Of a stretch of DNA of 64,000 nt, positions 51,370 to 62,124 are shown piece by piece; position 1 is the stretch's first letter, and every line of letters begins with the position of its first letter. The notes below the pieces were generated by a model that saw only the letters and a list, made by a program, of their open reading frames with translations, was not told the origin of the DNA and ran no database searches. Source of the DNA: [Actinomadura] parvosata subsp. kistnae. Lineage in GTDB: Bacteria; Actinomycetota; Actinomycetes; Streptosporangiales; Streptosporangiaceae. Where the stretch lies: the NCBI RefSeq assembly GCF_900323885.1, contig NZ_OOHJ01000036.1, positions 62,001 through 126,000 of the forward strand, read 5' to 3'. The position numbers and the translations under genes were made by a program.

Positions 51370-52656
51370 TCAGCTCCAGTCCTTCATGATCCCGCGATAC
51401 TGCTCGTCGACGCCTTTGAGCATGTCCGCGGGGCCCGACTTGCCGCCGACCAGCGCCTGGTAGCCCTCCAGCAGCGGCTGGAAGAGCTGGCCGCCCTCGG
51501 GGATCCAGGGGCGCGGCACCGCCGTGTCCATGATCGGCTTGAACACCGCGACGTCCGGGTTGCCCTGCACGTCCGGATCGGCGTAGGCGGAGGTGCGGGT
51601 GGGCAGCAGGCTGATCTCCTTGGCGATCTTCGCCTGCGCCTCGGTGGTGGTCATGAAGCGCACGAACTCGTACGCGGCCGGGATGTTCTTGGAGCCGGCG
51701 TAGATGGCCAGGTTCCAGCCGCCGGTGGGTGCCGCCGCCTTGACCGAGCCCGCCGGGACCGGCGCGATGCCCAGGTTCTTCTTGTCCTTGAACTCCTTGC
51801 CCTGGTAGATCTCCGACAGCGCCCACGGCCCGTTGTAGATCATGGCCGCCTTGCCCTCCTTGAGCGCGGTCATGGCGTTGGCGTAGCTCTCGGTGGTGGC
51901 GGGCTTGGGCGCGGCGCCCGAGCTGATCAGGTCGGCCACGGTCTCCATGGCCTTCACGTTCGCCGGGGAGTTGACCACGATCTTCTTGTTGGCCACGTCG
52001 AGCAGGTCGCCGCCCTCGCCGTACATGAAGGGCAGCAGGAAGTAGGAGTCGACGTTCAGCGCCAGGCCCGCGGCGCCGGTCTTGGCCTTGACGTCGAGCG
52101 CGGTCTGCTTCAGCTCGGCGATCGTCCTGGGCGGCTCCTCGTGCCCGGCCTCCTTCAGCAGGCGCTTGTTGTAGATCAGCGCGAGCGTGTCGGTGACCTG
52201 CGGCACCGCGTACGTCTTGCCGTTGAACTTGGTGCTGCTCAGCGGCCCCGGCAGGAAGTCGTCAGGCTTGTCGACGGCGCGGGTGCCGTCGAGCGGCTGC
52301 AGGTAGCCCAGCGACGCGAACTGTGACGTCCACGCCACCTCCGACCGGATCACGTCGGGGGCGCCGCTGCCGGCCTGGGCGGCCGTCTGGAACTGGTTCT
52401 GCGCCTGGTCCGAGGGCACGTTCACATAGTTGACCTTGACCTGCGGGTACTTCGCCTGGAACTCCTTGATCAACGCCTGGAACGTCGGCCCCTCGCTGTC
52501 GGGACGCGTCGTGTCCCACCACGTCACCTCGCCGCTCACCTTCGACGGGTCGGAGACCTGCGTGGGGGGCGCGGCGGTCCCACCCCCGCCGCCGCCACAG
52601 GCGGAGACCGCCAGGACGCACGCCACGGCCGCCGCGAACGGTAAGAATCGTCGCAT
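51370..52656 (-). CDS. Maltodextrin-type ABC solute-binding lipoprotein (MalE-type)
   Basis: Family 1 solute-binding protein of 428 residues. The signal peptide ends in lipobox AVSAC (Cys20), followed by a Gly-rich linker and the binding fold, with WWDTTRPDSEGPTFQALIK and AAPTGGWNLAIYAGSKN segments. AGGAGAAGGAC precedes the ATG. The divergent pullulanase-like gene suggests alpha-glucan oligosaccharides as ligand. First gene of the importer operon. Confidence 0.93.
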   Translation of the reverse strand: MRRFLPFAAAVACVLAVSACGGGGGGTAAPPTQVSDPSKVSGEVTWWDTTRPDSEGPTFQALIKEFQAKYPQVKVNYVNVPSDQAQNQFQTAAQAGSGAPDVIRSEVAWTSQFASLGYLQPLDGTRAVDKPDDFLPGPLSSTKFNGKTYAVPQVTDTLALIYNKRLLKEAGHEEPPRTIAELKQTALDVKAKTGAAGLALNVDSYFLLPFMYGEGGDLLDVANKKIVVNSPANVKAMETVADLISSGAAPKPATTESYANAMTALKEGKAAMIYNGPWALSEIYQGKEFKDKKNLGIAPVPAGSVKAAAPTGGWNLAIYAGSKNIPAAYEFVRFMTTTEAQAKIAKEISLLPTRTSAYADPDVQGNPDVAVFKPIMDTAVPRPWIPEGGQLFQPLLEGYQALVGGKSGPADMLKGVDEQYRGIMKDWS

Positions 52657-52977
52657 GTCCTTCTCCTCACAGCTCGGTCGGAGGTCGGAGTAAGCCGGAG
52701 GTTACGCCGACGTGACGCCCATCTCCAGATGGCGGCGAAAGGTTTCCGCAAGTTGTTACATTTGATCCTTCCCCGCCGAAATCCCCGCGCTTGTCGGCGT
52801 TTGCGCTGCTCACGGCTCCGCACGCGAGGCCGCGCCCCATTGTGAACGCTGGACGCCCGCACGTCAGCTGCCCCGCCCGCCAGGATGCGGTTTACCCGCT
52901 TTCGGAAATTTCCTGAAGGCTTGCAAAGATCGGCCGGGTACGGCCGCCGCGCATCACCGGGCGCCGGGGCGGGAACC
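52657..52977. promoter_or_regulatory. Divergent control region between MalE-type gene and pullulanase gene
   Basis: This 321-base spacer is visibly richer in A+T than its flanks. Two similar sites share a CTTGC(A/G)(A/G)A pattern: AACTTGCGG on the minus strand near 52747-52755 and CTTGCAAAG at 52920-52928. CTTGCA-type half-sites are known for the LacI-family regulator MalR in Streptomyces, but no malR gene is in the window. A perfect GGAAATTTCC palindrome lies at about 52904-52913. No gene is seen inside. Confidence 0.45.
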
Positions 52978-55704
<2,727 letters not shown>

Positions 55705-55815
55705 GGGGAACCCTCATCAAGAACACCCCGCATCACTGGCATTAGGCCGCACTCCGGCGCAAACTGGATGAACGGCGCTGGAACGACGGCGATCGCGTGG
55801 AGCAGTGGAGCACCC

Positions 55816-56487
55816 GTGGACAATCACCTTGATCACATGCCGGTCCTTTCCCGCGGCAGGCATCGCAACCCGAAGCGCGGTGCCTGTTTCATGGAGCTGG
55901 CCTCCTACCTGGCCGGCGAGCGCTGGAGCGACCATCCGGCCTGCACCCACCCGCTGCTGGCCGCCCTGGCCCGCCTGGTCAACGACAACACCAGCGACGA
56001 GAGCCGGGCCAAGCTCGTGCGGCTCGTGCCCTCCATCATCGGCCTGGCCAGCGACGACCTGCGCGTGGACGCGCAGATCGCGCTCCGCTGCGCCACCACC
56101 GCCCTGCCGGTCGCGGCCGCCGAACGCCAGCTCGCCCTGGCCGTGTCGGTGCTGGCGGCCGAGGAGATGCTGGCCCGCCTCGACGGCGCCCCGTCGGGCC
56201 GCCTCAGCGAGCGCAGCCGCCGCGCACTGGAAGAGGTGCCGCACGCCGCCGACCAGGCCAGACGCTTCAGCCGCGCGGCCCGCATCACCGAGAAGGGCTT
56301 CCGCCGCTACGCCGCCCCCAACGCGGTGCAGCTGGCGGTGGTGGGGATCGTGCAGGCGTGCATCCCCGACCCCGACGCGTTGCTGCGGGAGCTCCTGGAA
56401 GAGACGATCAACGAGTGCTCGGCCCTGATCCGCGGCGACCAGCCCACCGAGACACCCGTCACGATCACCACCCCGATCCACGCCTGA
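55816..56487 (+). CDS. Conserved-looking hypothetical helical protein
   Basis: Soluble, largely alpha-helical protein of 223 residues starting at GTG 55816, which has GGAG five bases upstream. The segments ACFMELASYLAGERWSDHPA, HPLLAALARLVNDNTSDESR and KLVRLVPSIIGLASDDLRVD resemble a family of actinobacterial hypothetical proteins with conserved Asp, His and Arg positions. No catalytic motif or membrane helix is visible. It stands alone and ends in a strong hairpin at 56501-56537. Confidence 0.8.
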   Translation: MDNHLDHMPVLSRGRHRNPKRGACFMELASYLAGERWSDHPACTHPLLAALARLVNDNTSDESRAKLVRLVPSIIGLASDDLRVDAQIALRCATTALPVAAAERQLALAVSVLAAEEMLARLDGAPSGRLSERSRRALEEVPHAADQARRFSRAARITEKGFRRYAAPNAVQLAVVGIVQACIPDPDALLRELLEETINECSALIRGDQPTETPVTITTPIHA

Positions 56488-56500
56488 CCACGTCGCGCGT

Positions 56501-56537
56501 GTCGCTGTGGCGCCGCCGGACCCGGCGCCGCAGCGAC
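56501..56537. terminator. Strong terminator hairpin after the hypothetical protein gene
   Basis: A 15-base stem (56501-56515 with 56523-56537) around a seven-base loop, broken only by one G-T pair. It begins 14 bases after the stop codon. Confidence 0.78.
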
Positions 56538-56584
56538 GACGTCATTCCGGGACCGGCCCATCACAGCACGTGAATCCTTGCAGC

Positions 56585-56603
56585 TCAGGCAAGCCTTTCC
56601 TTC
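56585..56603. promoter_or_regulatory. Possible iron-box-like site upstream of the VIT1/CCC1 transporter
   Basis: TCAGGCAAGCCTTTCCTTC matches 10 of the central 15 positions of the IdeR/DmdR iron-box consensus (AGGTTAGGCTAACCT). It lies about 65-80 bases upstream of the transporter start, a plausible place for iron control. The match is loose. Confidence 0.25.
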
Positions 56604-56666
56604 GTTGCGAACCTTCGTTCGATATGCCACCTTTTGAACGAGAGATCCGTAATTGTGGAGGGTTTG

Positions 56667-57389
56667 ATGACCATCGAGCTGGTCCGGCCGGAATCCCCAG
56701 AGCAGCACCACAGCCACCGGGACGTCACCGGTGGCTGGTTGCGGCCGGCCGTTTTCGGGGCGATGGACGGGCTCGTGTCCAACTTCGCGTTGATCGCCGG
56801 GGTGGTGGGCGCGGCCGGGGCCGGGCAGGGGGCGGTGCTGGCCGGGTTCGCCGGGCTGATCGCCGGGGCCTGCTCCATGGCGGCCGGCGAGTACACGTCC
56901 GTGAAGTCGCAGACCGAGCTGATGCGCGCCGAGATCGCCGTCGAGCGGCGGGAGCTGGCGCGCAACCCCGAGGGTGAGCAGGCCGAGCTGGCGGCGCTGT
57001 ACCGCGCGCGGGGGCTCGAGCCCGAGCTGGCCGAGCGGGTGGCCGCCGGGCTGTCGGCCGACCCCGAGCAGGCGTTGCGGGTGCACGTGCGCGAGGAGCT
57101 GGGCGTCGACATGGACGACCTGCCCTCCCCCTATGTGGCCGCCGCGTCGTCGTTCGGCGCGTTCTCGGCGGGGGCGCTGGTGCCGCTGGCGCCGTTCCTG
57201 TTCGGGGCGTCGGGGCTGATGGTGGCGCTGGTGCTGAGCGTGGTGGCGTTGTTCGGGTTCGGGGCCGCGGTCGCGGTGATGACCGCGCGGCCGTGGTGGC
57301 TGGGCGGCCTGCGCCAGCTCGCCCTGGGTGTGGGGGCGGCCACGGTCACGTTCGGGCTGGGGCACCTGCTAGGGGTGACCGTCTCCTGA
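56667..57389 (+). CDS. VIT1/CCC1-family Fe2+/Mn2+ transporter
   Basis: Protein of 240 residues with five membrane helices and a cytoplasmic metal-binding insert, as in VIT1 proteins. The first helix region has GAMDGLVSNFALIAGV and the second AGACSMAAGEYTSVKSQTE, the family signature. The soluble helical insert (about 80-150) is Glu/Arg-rich. ATG 56667 is preferred over an earlier in-frame start because GGAGGG lies just upstream. It likely exports Fe2+ or Mn2+ from the cytoplasm. Ends two bases from the convergent LysE gene. Confidence 0.92.
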   Translation: MTIELVRPESPEQHHSHRDVTGGWLRPAVFGAMDGLVSNFALIAGVVGAAGAGQGAVLAGFAGLIAGACSMAAGEYTSVKSQTELMRAEIAVERRELARNPEGEQAELAALYRARGLEPELAERVAAGLSADPEQALRVHVREELGVDMDDLPSPYVAAASSFGAFSAGALVPLAPFLFGASGLMVALVLSVVALFGFGAAVAVMTARPWWLGGLRQLALGVGAATVTFGLGHLLGVTVS

Positions 57390-57391
57390 TC

Positions 57392-58018
57392 TCAAGGACG
57401 GGTGGAAGTGGCCAGTTTGATGCCGAGGCCGATGAGGGCGGCGCCCGTCAGGCCGTCCACGGCCCGGCGGACGGCGGACTTGGCGAACACCTTGCGCAGC
57501 GCGCCCACCACGTTCGCCACCGTCAGGAACCACACGGCGGTCCCGGCCAGCGCCACCGCCGACAGCGCCGGCACCGAGGCGCCGGAGCCGAGGAACTGCG
57601 GCACCAGCGCCACGAAGAACAGCGCCGCCTTCGGGTTGAGCACGTTCGTCAGCAGCCCCTCGCTGAACGCCGCCCACGAGCCGCGCCCGCCCGGGTCGGG
57701 CACGTCGAGCCGCAGCGCCCCGCCGCCGCGCCAGGCCGCCCGCAGCGACTTGACCCCGAGGTAGAGCAGGTACGCGGCGCCGACCACCTTCACCACCGTG
57801 AACGCCATGGCCGAGGCGGCCAGCAGCGCCGCCACGCCGGTGGCCGCGGCCACCACCCAGGCGAACACGCCGACCGCGATGCCGGCGGCGGCCGCCATGC
57901 CGTGCCCGCGGCCCGAGACCGCCGAGCGGCGGACCACCACCGCGAAGTCTGGCCCGGGCGACATCGCCCCGAGCATCACCACTCCACCGAAAGCCGCGAT
58001 CTGCGCCATAGCCGTCAT
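57392..58018 (-). CDS. LysE/RhtB-family amino acid exporter
   Basis: Membrane exporter of 208 residues with six predicted helices and the LysE signature region GAMSPGPDFAVVVRRS near residue 15-30, and the second half LTNVLNPKAALFFVALVPQF. It should export amino acids or related small molecules. The ATG overlaps the stop of the cupin gene (ATGA, 58018-58015), so it is the second gene of that unit. Confidence 0.92.
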   Translation of the reverse strand: MTAMAQIAAFGGVVMLGAMSPGPDFAVVVRRSAVSGRGHGMAAAAGIAVGVFAWVVAAATGVAALLAASAMAFTVVKVVGAAYLLYLGVKSLRAAWRGGGALRLDVPDPGGRGSWAAFSEGLLTNVLNPKAALFFVALVPQFLGSGASVPALSAVALAGTAVWFLTVANVVGALRKVFAKSAVRRAVDGLTGAALIGLGIKLATSTRP

Positions 58019-58554
58019 GGGGTCCACCTTACGAGCACCCGCCCCTCGGGGATCAAGGCGGACCGCTCCCAGGTCCATGTCGGCACCGTGATCACCTCGG
58101 CGGTGCGGTCGAGCGGGATCGGGGTGTCGAGCAGGGCGGAGTGCGGGGTGAGCGGCAGGCCGCCGCGCGGGATGACGACGCTCTCCAGGGGCGTGCGCTG
58201 CGCGGGGCCGTCGGGCTCGTCGCGGTCGCTGCGTACCCAGGTGGCCTGGCCCGCGAAGGCGGTGAACGCGAGCGCGCCGTGCGGGGCCGCGCACGAGTGG
58301 CGCAGCGTGCCGGCGGGCAGCCAGCCGTGCTGCCCCGGCAGGTACGTGATGCCCGACACCCGCAGCTCGCCCGACAGCAGGACGAACTCCTCCCCGGCCA
58401 GGTAGTGGCCGCGCTCGGCGCGTTCCCAGCCGGGCGGGAAGCGGACGAGCGTGGCCGAGCAGCCCAGCCTGGCCAGCCGGACCGGCACGTTGGAGCCGGG
58501 CAGCAGGAAGGCGCGGCCGGGCAGCCCGGCGTCGTCGAGCAGATCGATCAGCAC
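58015..58554 (-). CDS. Cupin-domain protein
   Basis: Soluble protein of 179 residues. It has a single cupin-like beta-barrel with PPGWERAERGHYLAGEEFVLLSGEL (first motif with His and Glu metal-ligand candidates) and a second motif LPAGTLRHSCAAP with His. The C-terminal part is a variable tail. The start GTG is close to the previous gene's stop. Function not known; it may bind a small molecule that the LysE exporter handles. Confidence 0.78.
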   Translation of the reverse strand: MLIDLLDDAGLPGRAFLLPGSNVPVRLARLGCSATLVRFPPGWERAERGHYLAGEEFVLLSGELRVSGITYLPGQHGWLPAGTLRHSCAAPHGALAFTAFAGQATWVRSDRDEPDGPAQRTPLESVVIPRGGLPLTPHSALLDTPIPLDRTAEVITVPTWTWERSALIPEGRVLVRWTP

Positions 58555-58561
58555 GGGAGCG

Positions 58562-58906
58562 TCAGCGCCTGCGGCGCCGCTTCTTGAAGATCGTCCGCAG
58601 GGTCAGCAGCAGCACGACCGCCACGATCTGCCCTCCGATGACGATGCGGTTGACGTCGACGGCCGGCCGCCAGTGGGCGTCGTTGTCCTTGAGCACGTAC
58701 ACGCCCGCCGGCGTCGCCCCGAACCCGAAGCCGCCGCCGCTGCCTCCTCCCTCCTCACCCTTCTCGCTCTTGCCCTGGCCCTGGCCTCCGCCGCCCCCTT
58801 GGGCGACCCTGGCGACGGGGATGACGACGACGTCGCCGTGCTGGATCGGCTCGCCGAAGACGCGCTTGACGGTCGCGGCGTCCTTCGACTTCTCCACCAG
58901 TTCCAT
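58562..58906 (-). CDS. GerW/YtfJ-family sporulation-like protein
   Basis: Small protein of 114 residues of the GerW (YtfJ) family. It has the N-terminal VKRVFGEPIQHGDVVVIPVARV segment, a Gly/Glu-rich middle (GGGGGQGQGKSEKGEEGGGS), the conserved GFGFGATPAGVYVLKDND segment and a C-terminal hydrophobic helix followed by KKRRRRR. The ATG at 58906 is preferred because GGGGAG is nine bases away; ATG 58915 is immediately next to it. GerW proteins are linked to spore germination in Bacillus; in actinomycetes they are common with unknown roles. Confidence 0.85.
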   Translation of the reverse strand: MELVEKSKDAATVKRVFGEPIQHGDVVVIPVARVAQGGGGGQGQGKSEKGEEGGGSGGGFGFGATPAGVYVLKDNDAHWRPAVDVNRIVIGGQIVAVVLLLTLRTIFKKRRRRR

Positions 58907-58961
58907 GATGTCCATCTCCCCATCGTCGCCCCGGAAGGCCGCCCCGTCGAACGGCTCCCGG

Positions 58962-60329
58962 TCAGTCGAACGTCGTGGAGATCTCGTGCCACCCGCCCGG
59001 CGCGATCTCCGCGGCCGGCTCGGGCCCCCAGGACCCCTTCTCGTACGGCAGCGGCGCCTCCTTCATGTCGAGCACCGGCTGCACGATCCGCCACGACTCC
59101 TCCACCAGGTCGAACCTGGCGAACCTGCGCGGATCGCCGCTGACCGCGTCGAGGAGGATGCGCTCGTAGGCGGCCTCCATCGGCCCGAGCACCTTGGTGA
59201 AGTCGACGCTGACCGGCACCGGCCGGGCGTGCTGCTTGCCCGGCTCCTTGGCCAGCAGGTCGAACGTCACCCCGGCGTCGGGCTGCAGCCGGAACCGGAT
59301 GAGGTTGGGGCTCTCGGGCGCGTCGCCGTTGGCGAACATGGTCACCGGCGGCCGGCGCAGCTCCGCGACGACCTCCAGGTCGGTGGTCGGCAGGGCCTTG
59401 CCGGAACGGATGCACCACGGCACCCCGGCCCAGCGCCAGTTGTCGATGTAGGCGCGCAGCGCGACGTAGGTCTCGGTGGTGGAGCCGGGGCGCACGCCGT
59501 CGGTGTCGAGGTAGCCGGTGTACTGGCCGCGGACGACGTCGGCGGGGTCGATGGCCTGGACGGCGCGCAGCACCCGCCACTTCTCGTCGAGCTGGGCCCG
59601 GGCGTCGGTGGACGGCGGCGGGTCCATCGCGAGGATGGCGAGGAGCTGCAGCAGGTGGTTTTGAACGACGTCGCGGACGGTGCCGTTGGCGTCGTAGAAG
59701 GCGCCGCGGTCGCGCACGTCGAAGTCTTCGGCCATGGTGATCTGCACGCTGCGGATGTGCGAGCGGTTCCAGATCGGCTCCAGCAGCATGTTGGCGAAGC
59801 GGAACACCATGAGGTCTTCGACCGGCTCCTTGCCGAGGAAGTGGTCGACCCTGCGCAGGTGGTCTTCGTCGAAGTGGCGCAGCAGCTCGCCGTTGAGCTC
59901 GCGCGCCGAATTCAGGTCGTGCCCGAACGGCTTCTCCACCACGAGCCGGGCGTTGTCGTTGAGCCCGGCTCCGGCCAGCCCCTCGGCGACCGCGGCGAAC
60001 AGCGCCGGCGGCACGGCGAGGTAGTGGACGAGGAAGCCCTTGCCCTCGGTCTCCGCGCGCAGCCGCTCGAACGTGCCGGGGTCGCGGTAGTCGCCGGCCA
60101 CCAGCCGCAGGTTGCCGGCCAGCTTCTCGAACGCCGCGTCGTGCACGCCGCCGCACGCCTCGCGGGCATGCTCGCGCAGCCCGTCGAGGTCGAGGTCGGT
60201 CTTGGCCACGCCGATGACCGGCAGGTCGAGCCGGCTGTCGGCCGTCAGCCGGTAGAGAGCGGGCAGCAGCATCTTGCGCGCGAGGTCGCCCGTGATGCCG
60301 AACAGGACGAGCGCGCCCGCCTGCTCCAT
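58962..60329 (-). CDS. zwf: Glucose-6-phosphate 1-dehydrogenase (short form)
   Basis: G6PDH of 455 residues, shorter than the usual 490-510 form. It oxidises glucose 6-phosphate to 6-phosphogluconolactone with NADP+. Nucleotide motif GITGDLARK (11-19), EKPFGHDL (132-139), substrate site RVDHFLGKE (160-168) and the catalytic-base segment VVQNHLLQ are visible. AGGAGG precedes ATG 60329, which lies 13 bases after the pgi stop, so it is the second gene of a pgi-zwf unit. No opcA, tal or tkt gene is next to it, so it is probably a second copy rather than the main pentose-phosphate operon copy. Confidence 0.94.
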   Translation of the reverse strand: MEQAGALVLFGITGDLARKMLLPALYRLTADSRLDLPVIGVAKTDLDLDGLREHAREACGGVHDAAFEKLAGNLRLVAGDYRDPGTFERLRAETEGKGFLVHYLAVPPALFAAVAEGLAGAGLNDNARLVVEKPFGHDLNSARELNGELLRHFDEDHLRRVDHFLGKEPVEDLMVFRFANMLLEPIWNRSHIRSVQITMAEDFDVRDRGAFYDANGTVRDVVQNHLLQLLAILAMDPPPSTDARAQLDEKWRVLRAVQAIDPADVVRGQYTGYLDTDGVRPGSTTETYVALRAYIDNWRWAGVPWCIRSGKALPTTDLEVVAELRRPPVTMFANGDAPESPNLIRFRLQPDAGVTFDLLAKEPGKQHARPVPVSVDFTKVLGPMEAAYERILLDAVSGDPRRFARFDLVEESWRIVQPVLDMKEAPLPYEKGSWGPEPAAEIAPGGWHEISTTFD

Positions 60330-60342
60330 GTCATGCCTCCTA

Positions 60343-61974
60343 TCAGACCCGCCGGCCGCGCAGCTCCCGGTATTTGCGGACGAGCTGCTCGGTGGAGGTG
60401 TCGGGGAACGTGGTGGGTGGCTCTTCGGAGGTCAGCGCGGGCGCCAGGTCGAGCGCCATCTTCTTGCCCAGCTCGACGCCCCACTGGTCGAAGGAGTCGA
60501 TGCCCCAGATCGTGCCCTCGACGAACACGATGTGCTCGTAGAGGGCGACGAGCTGGCCGAGCGTGGACGGGGTGAGCTTGGGGGCGAGGATCGTGGAGGT
60601 GGGGCGGTTGCCCGGCATGACCTTGTGCGGGACGATCTCGGCCGCGGTGCCCTCGGCGGCGATCTCGTCGGCGGTCTTGCCGAACGCCAGCGCCGTCGTC
60701 TGGGCGAACAGGTTGGCGGTGAGCTGGTCGTGCATGCCCTCGCGGTCTTCGTGGGGCTCGGCGAAGCCGATGAAGTCGGCCGGGACGAGCCGGGTGCCCT
60801 GGTGGAGGAGCTGGTAGAAGGCGTGCTGCCCGTTGGTGCCCGGCTCGCCCCAGAAGATCTCGCCGGTCTTGGCGGTGACGGGGGTGCCGTCGGCGCGCAC
60901 GGACTTGCCGTTGGACTCCATCGTGAGCTGCTGCAGGTAGGCGGGGAAGCGGTGCAGCCGCTGGCTGTAGGGCAGGACGGCGCGGGTCTCGGCGCCGAAG
61001 AAGTCGGTGTACCAGATGCCGAGCAGGGCCATCAGCACCGGCATGTTGGCCTCGAACGGGGCGGTGCGGAAGTGCTCGTCGATGGTGTGGAAGCCGGCCA
61101 GCATCTCGCGGAACCGCTCGGGCCCGACGGCGATCATCAGGGACAGGCCGATGGCGCCGTCGTAGGAGTAGCGGCCGCCCACCCAGTCCCAGAAGCCGAA
61201 CATGTTGTCGGTGTCGATGCCGAACTCCGCGACCTTGGCGGCGTTGGTGGAGACGGCCACGAAGTGCTTGGAGACGGCGTCCTCGCCGAGCGCGCCGACC
61301 AGCCAGCGGCGCGCGACCCTGGCGTTGGTGAGCGTCTCGAGCGTGGTGAACGTCTTGGAGCTGACCACGAACAGCGTGGTGGCGGGGTCGAGGCCGGCGA
61401 GGTTGCCGGTGATGTCGGCCGGGTCGATGTTGGAGACGAAGCGGGCCGTGATGCCGGCGTCGGCGTAGTCGCGCAGCGCCTCGTAGGCCATCGCGGGGCC
61501 GAGGTCGGAGCCGCCGATGCCGATGTTGACGACGGTCTCGATGGGCTTGCCGGTGGCGCCCTTCCACTCCTTCGAGCGCACGCGGTCGGCGAAGGCGCTC
61601 ATCCTGTCGAGCACGGCGTGCACGTCGGCCACGACGTTCTGGCCGTCGACGACCAGCTCGGCGGCACGCGGCAGGCGCAGCGCGACGTGCAGGACGGCGC
61701 GGTCCTCGCTGACGTTGATGTGCTCGCCGGAGAACATGGCCTCGATGCGCTCGCGCAGCCCCGCCCGCTCGGCCAGCGCGGTCAGCAGGCCGATGGTCTC
61801 GCCGGTGGCGCGGTGCTTGGCGTAGTCGAGGTAGAGGTCGCCCGCGGTGACCGTCATGCGCGCGGCCCGGCCGGGATCCTGCGCGAACAGCTCCCGCAGA
61901 TGCCTGCCCGCCAGCTCCTCGTGGTGCTTGCCCAGGGCCGCCCACTCCTGGCTCTGGGTGATGTCGCCGTTCAC
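60343..61974 (-). CDS. pgi: Glucose-6-phosphate isomerase
   Basis: Phosphoglucose isomerase of 543 residues, which interconverts glucose 6-phosphate and fructose 6-phosphate. It has the SIS-type sugar-isomerase motifs NIGIGGSDLGPAMAYEAL, VVSSKTFTTLET and the active-site segment GEPGTNGQHAFYQLLHQGT, plus the C-terminal DSFDQWGVELGKK. The GTG start has AGGAGG about seven bases upstream. It heads the pgi-zwf unit and is divergent from the phosphoketolase gene across 150 bases, so the three control where hexose phosphate goes. Confidence 0.95.
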   Translation of the reverse strand: MNGDITQSQEWAALGKHHEELAGRHLRELFAQDPGRAARMTVTAGDLYLDYAKHRATGETIGLLTALAERAGLRERIEAMFSGEHINVSEDRAVLHVALRLPRAAELVVDGQNVVADVHAVLDRMSAFADRVRSKEWKGATGKPIETVVNIGIGGSDLGPAMAYEALRDYADAGITARFVSNIDPADITGNLAGLDPATTLFVVSSKTFTTLETLTNARVARRWLVGALGEDAVSKHFVAVSTNAAKVAEFGIDTDNMFGFWDWVGGRYSYDGAIGLSLMIAVGPERFREMLAGFHTIDEHFRTAPFEANMPVLMALLGIWYTDFFGAETRAVLPYSQRLHRFPAYLQQLTMESNGKSVRADGTPVTAKTGEIFWGEPGTNGQHAFYQLLHQGTRLVPADFIGFAEPHEDREGMHDQLTANLFAQTTALAFGKTADEIAAEGTAAEIVPHKVMPGNRPTSTILAPKLTPSTLGQLVALYEHIVFVEGTIWGIDSFDQWGVELGKKMALDLAPALTSEEPPTTFPDTSTEQLVRKYRELRGRRV

Positions 61975-62124
61975 GCGTTTCCTCCTCGCGTCGCCAAACC
62001 GATCATGCCTGGTCCCATCGTCCCGTAACTGCCTACCCCCCGCGGTTGATTCCGCGCACGGCGGAGCCGAGTCTTTAGATGGTTGGGGGGATTCATCCCG
62101 TTCTGTCGAGGAAGCAGCAAGGGC

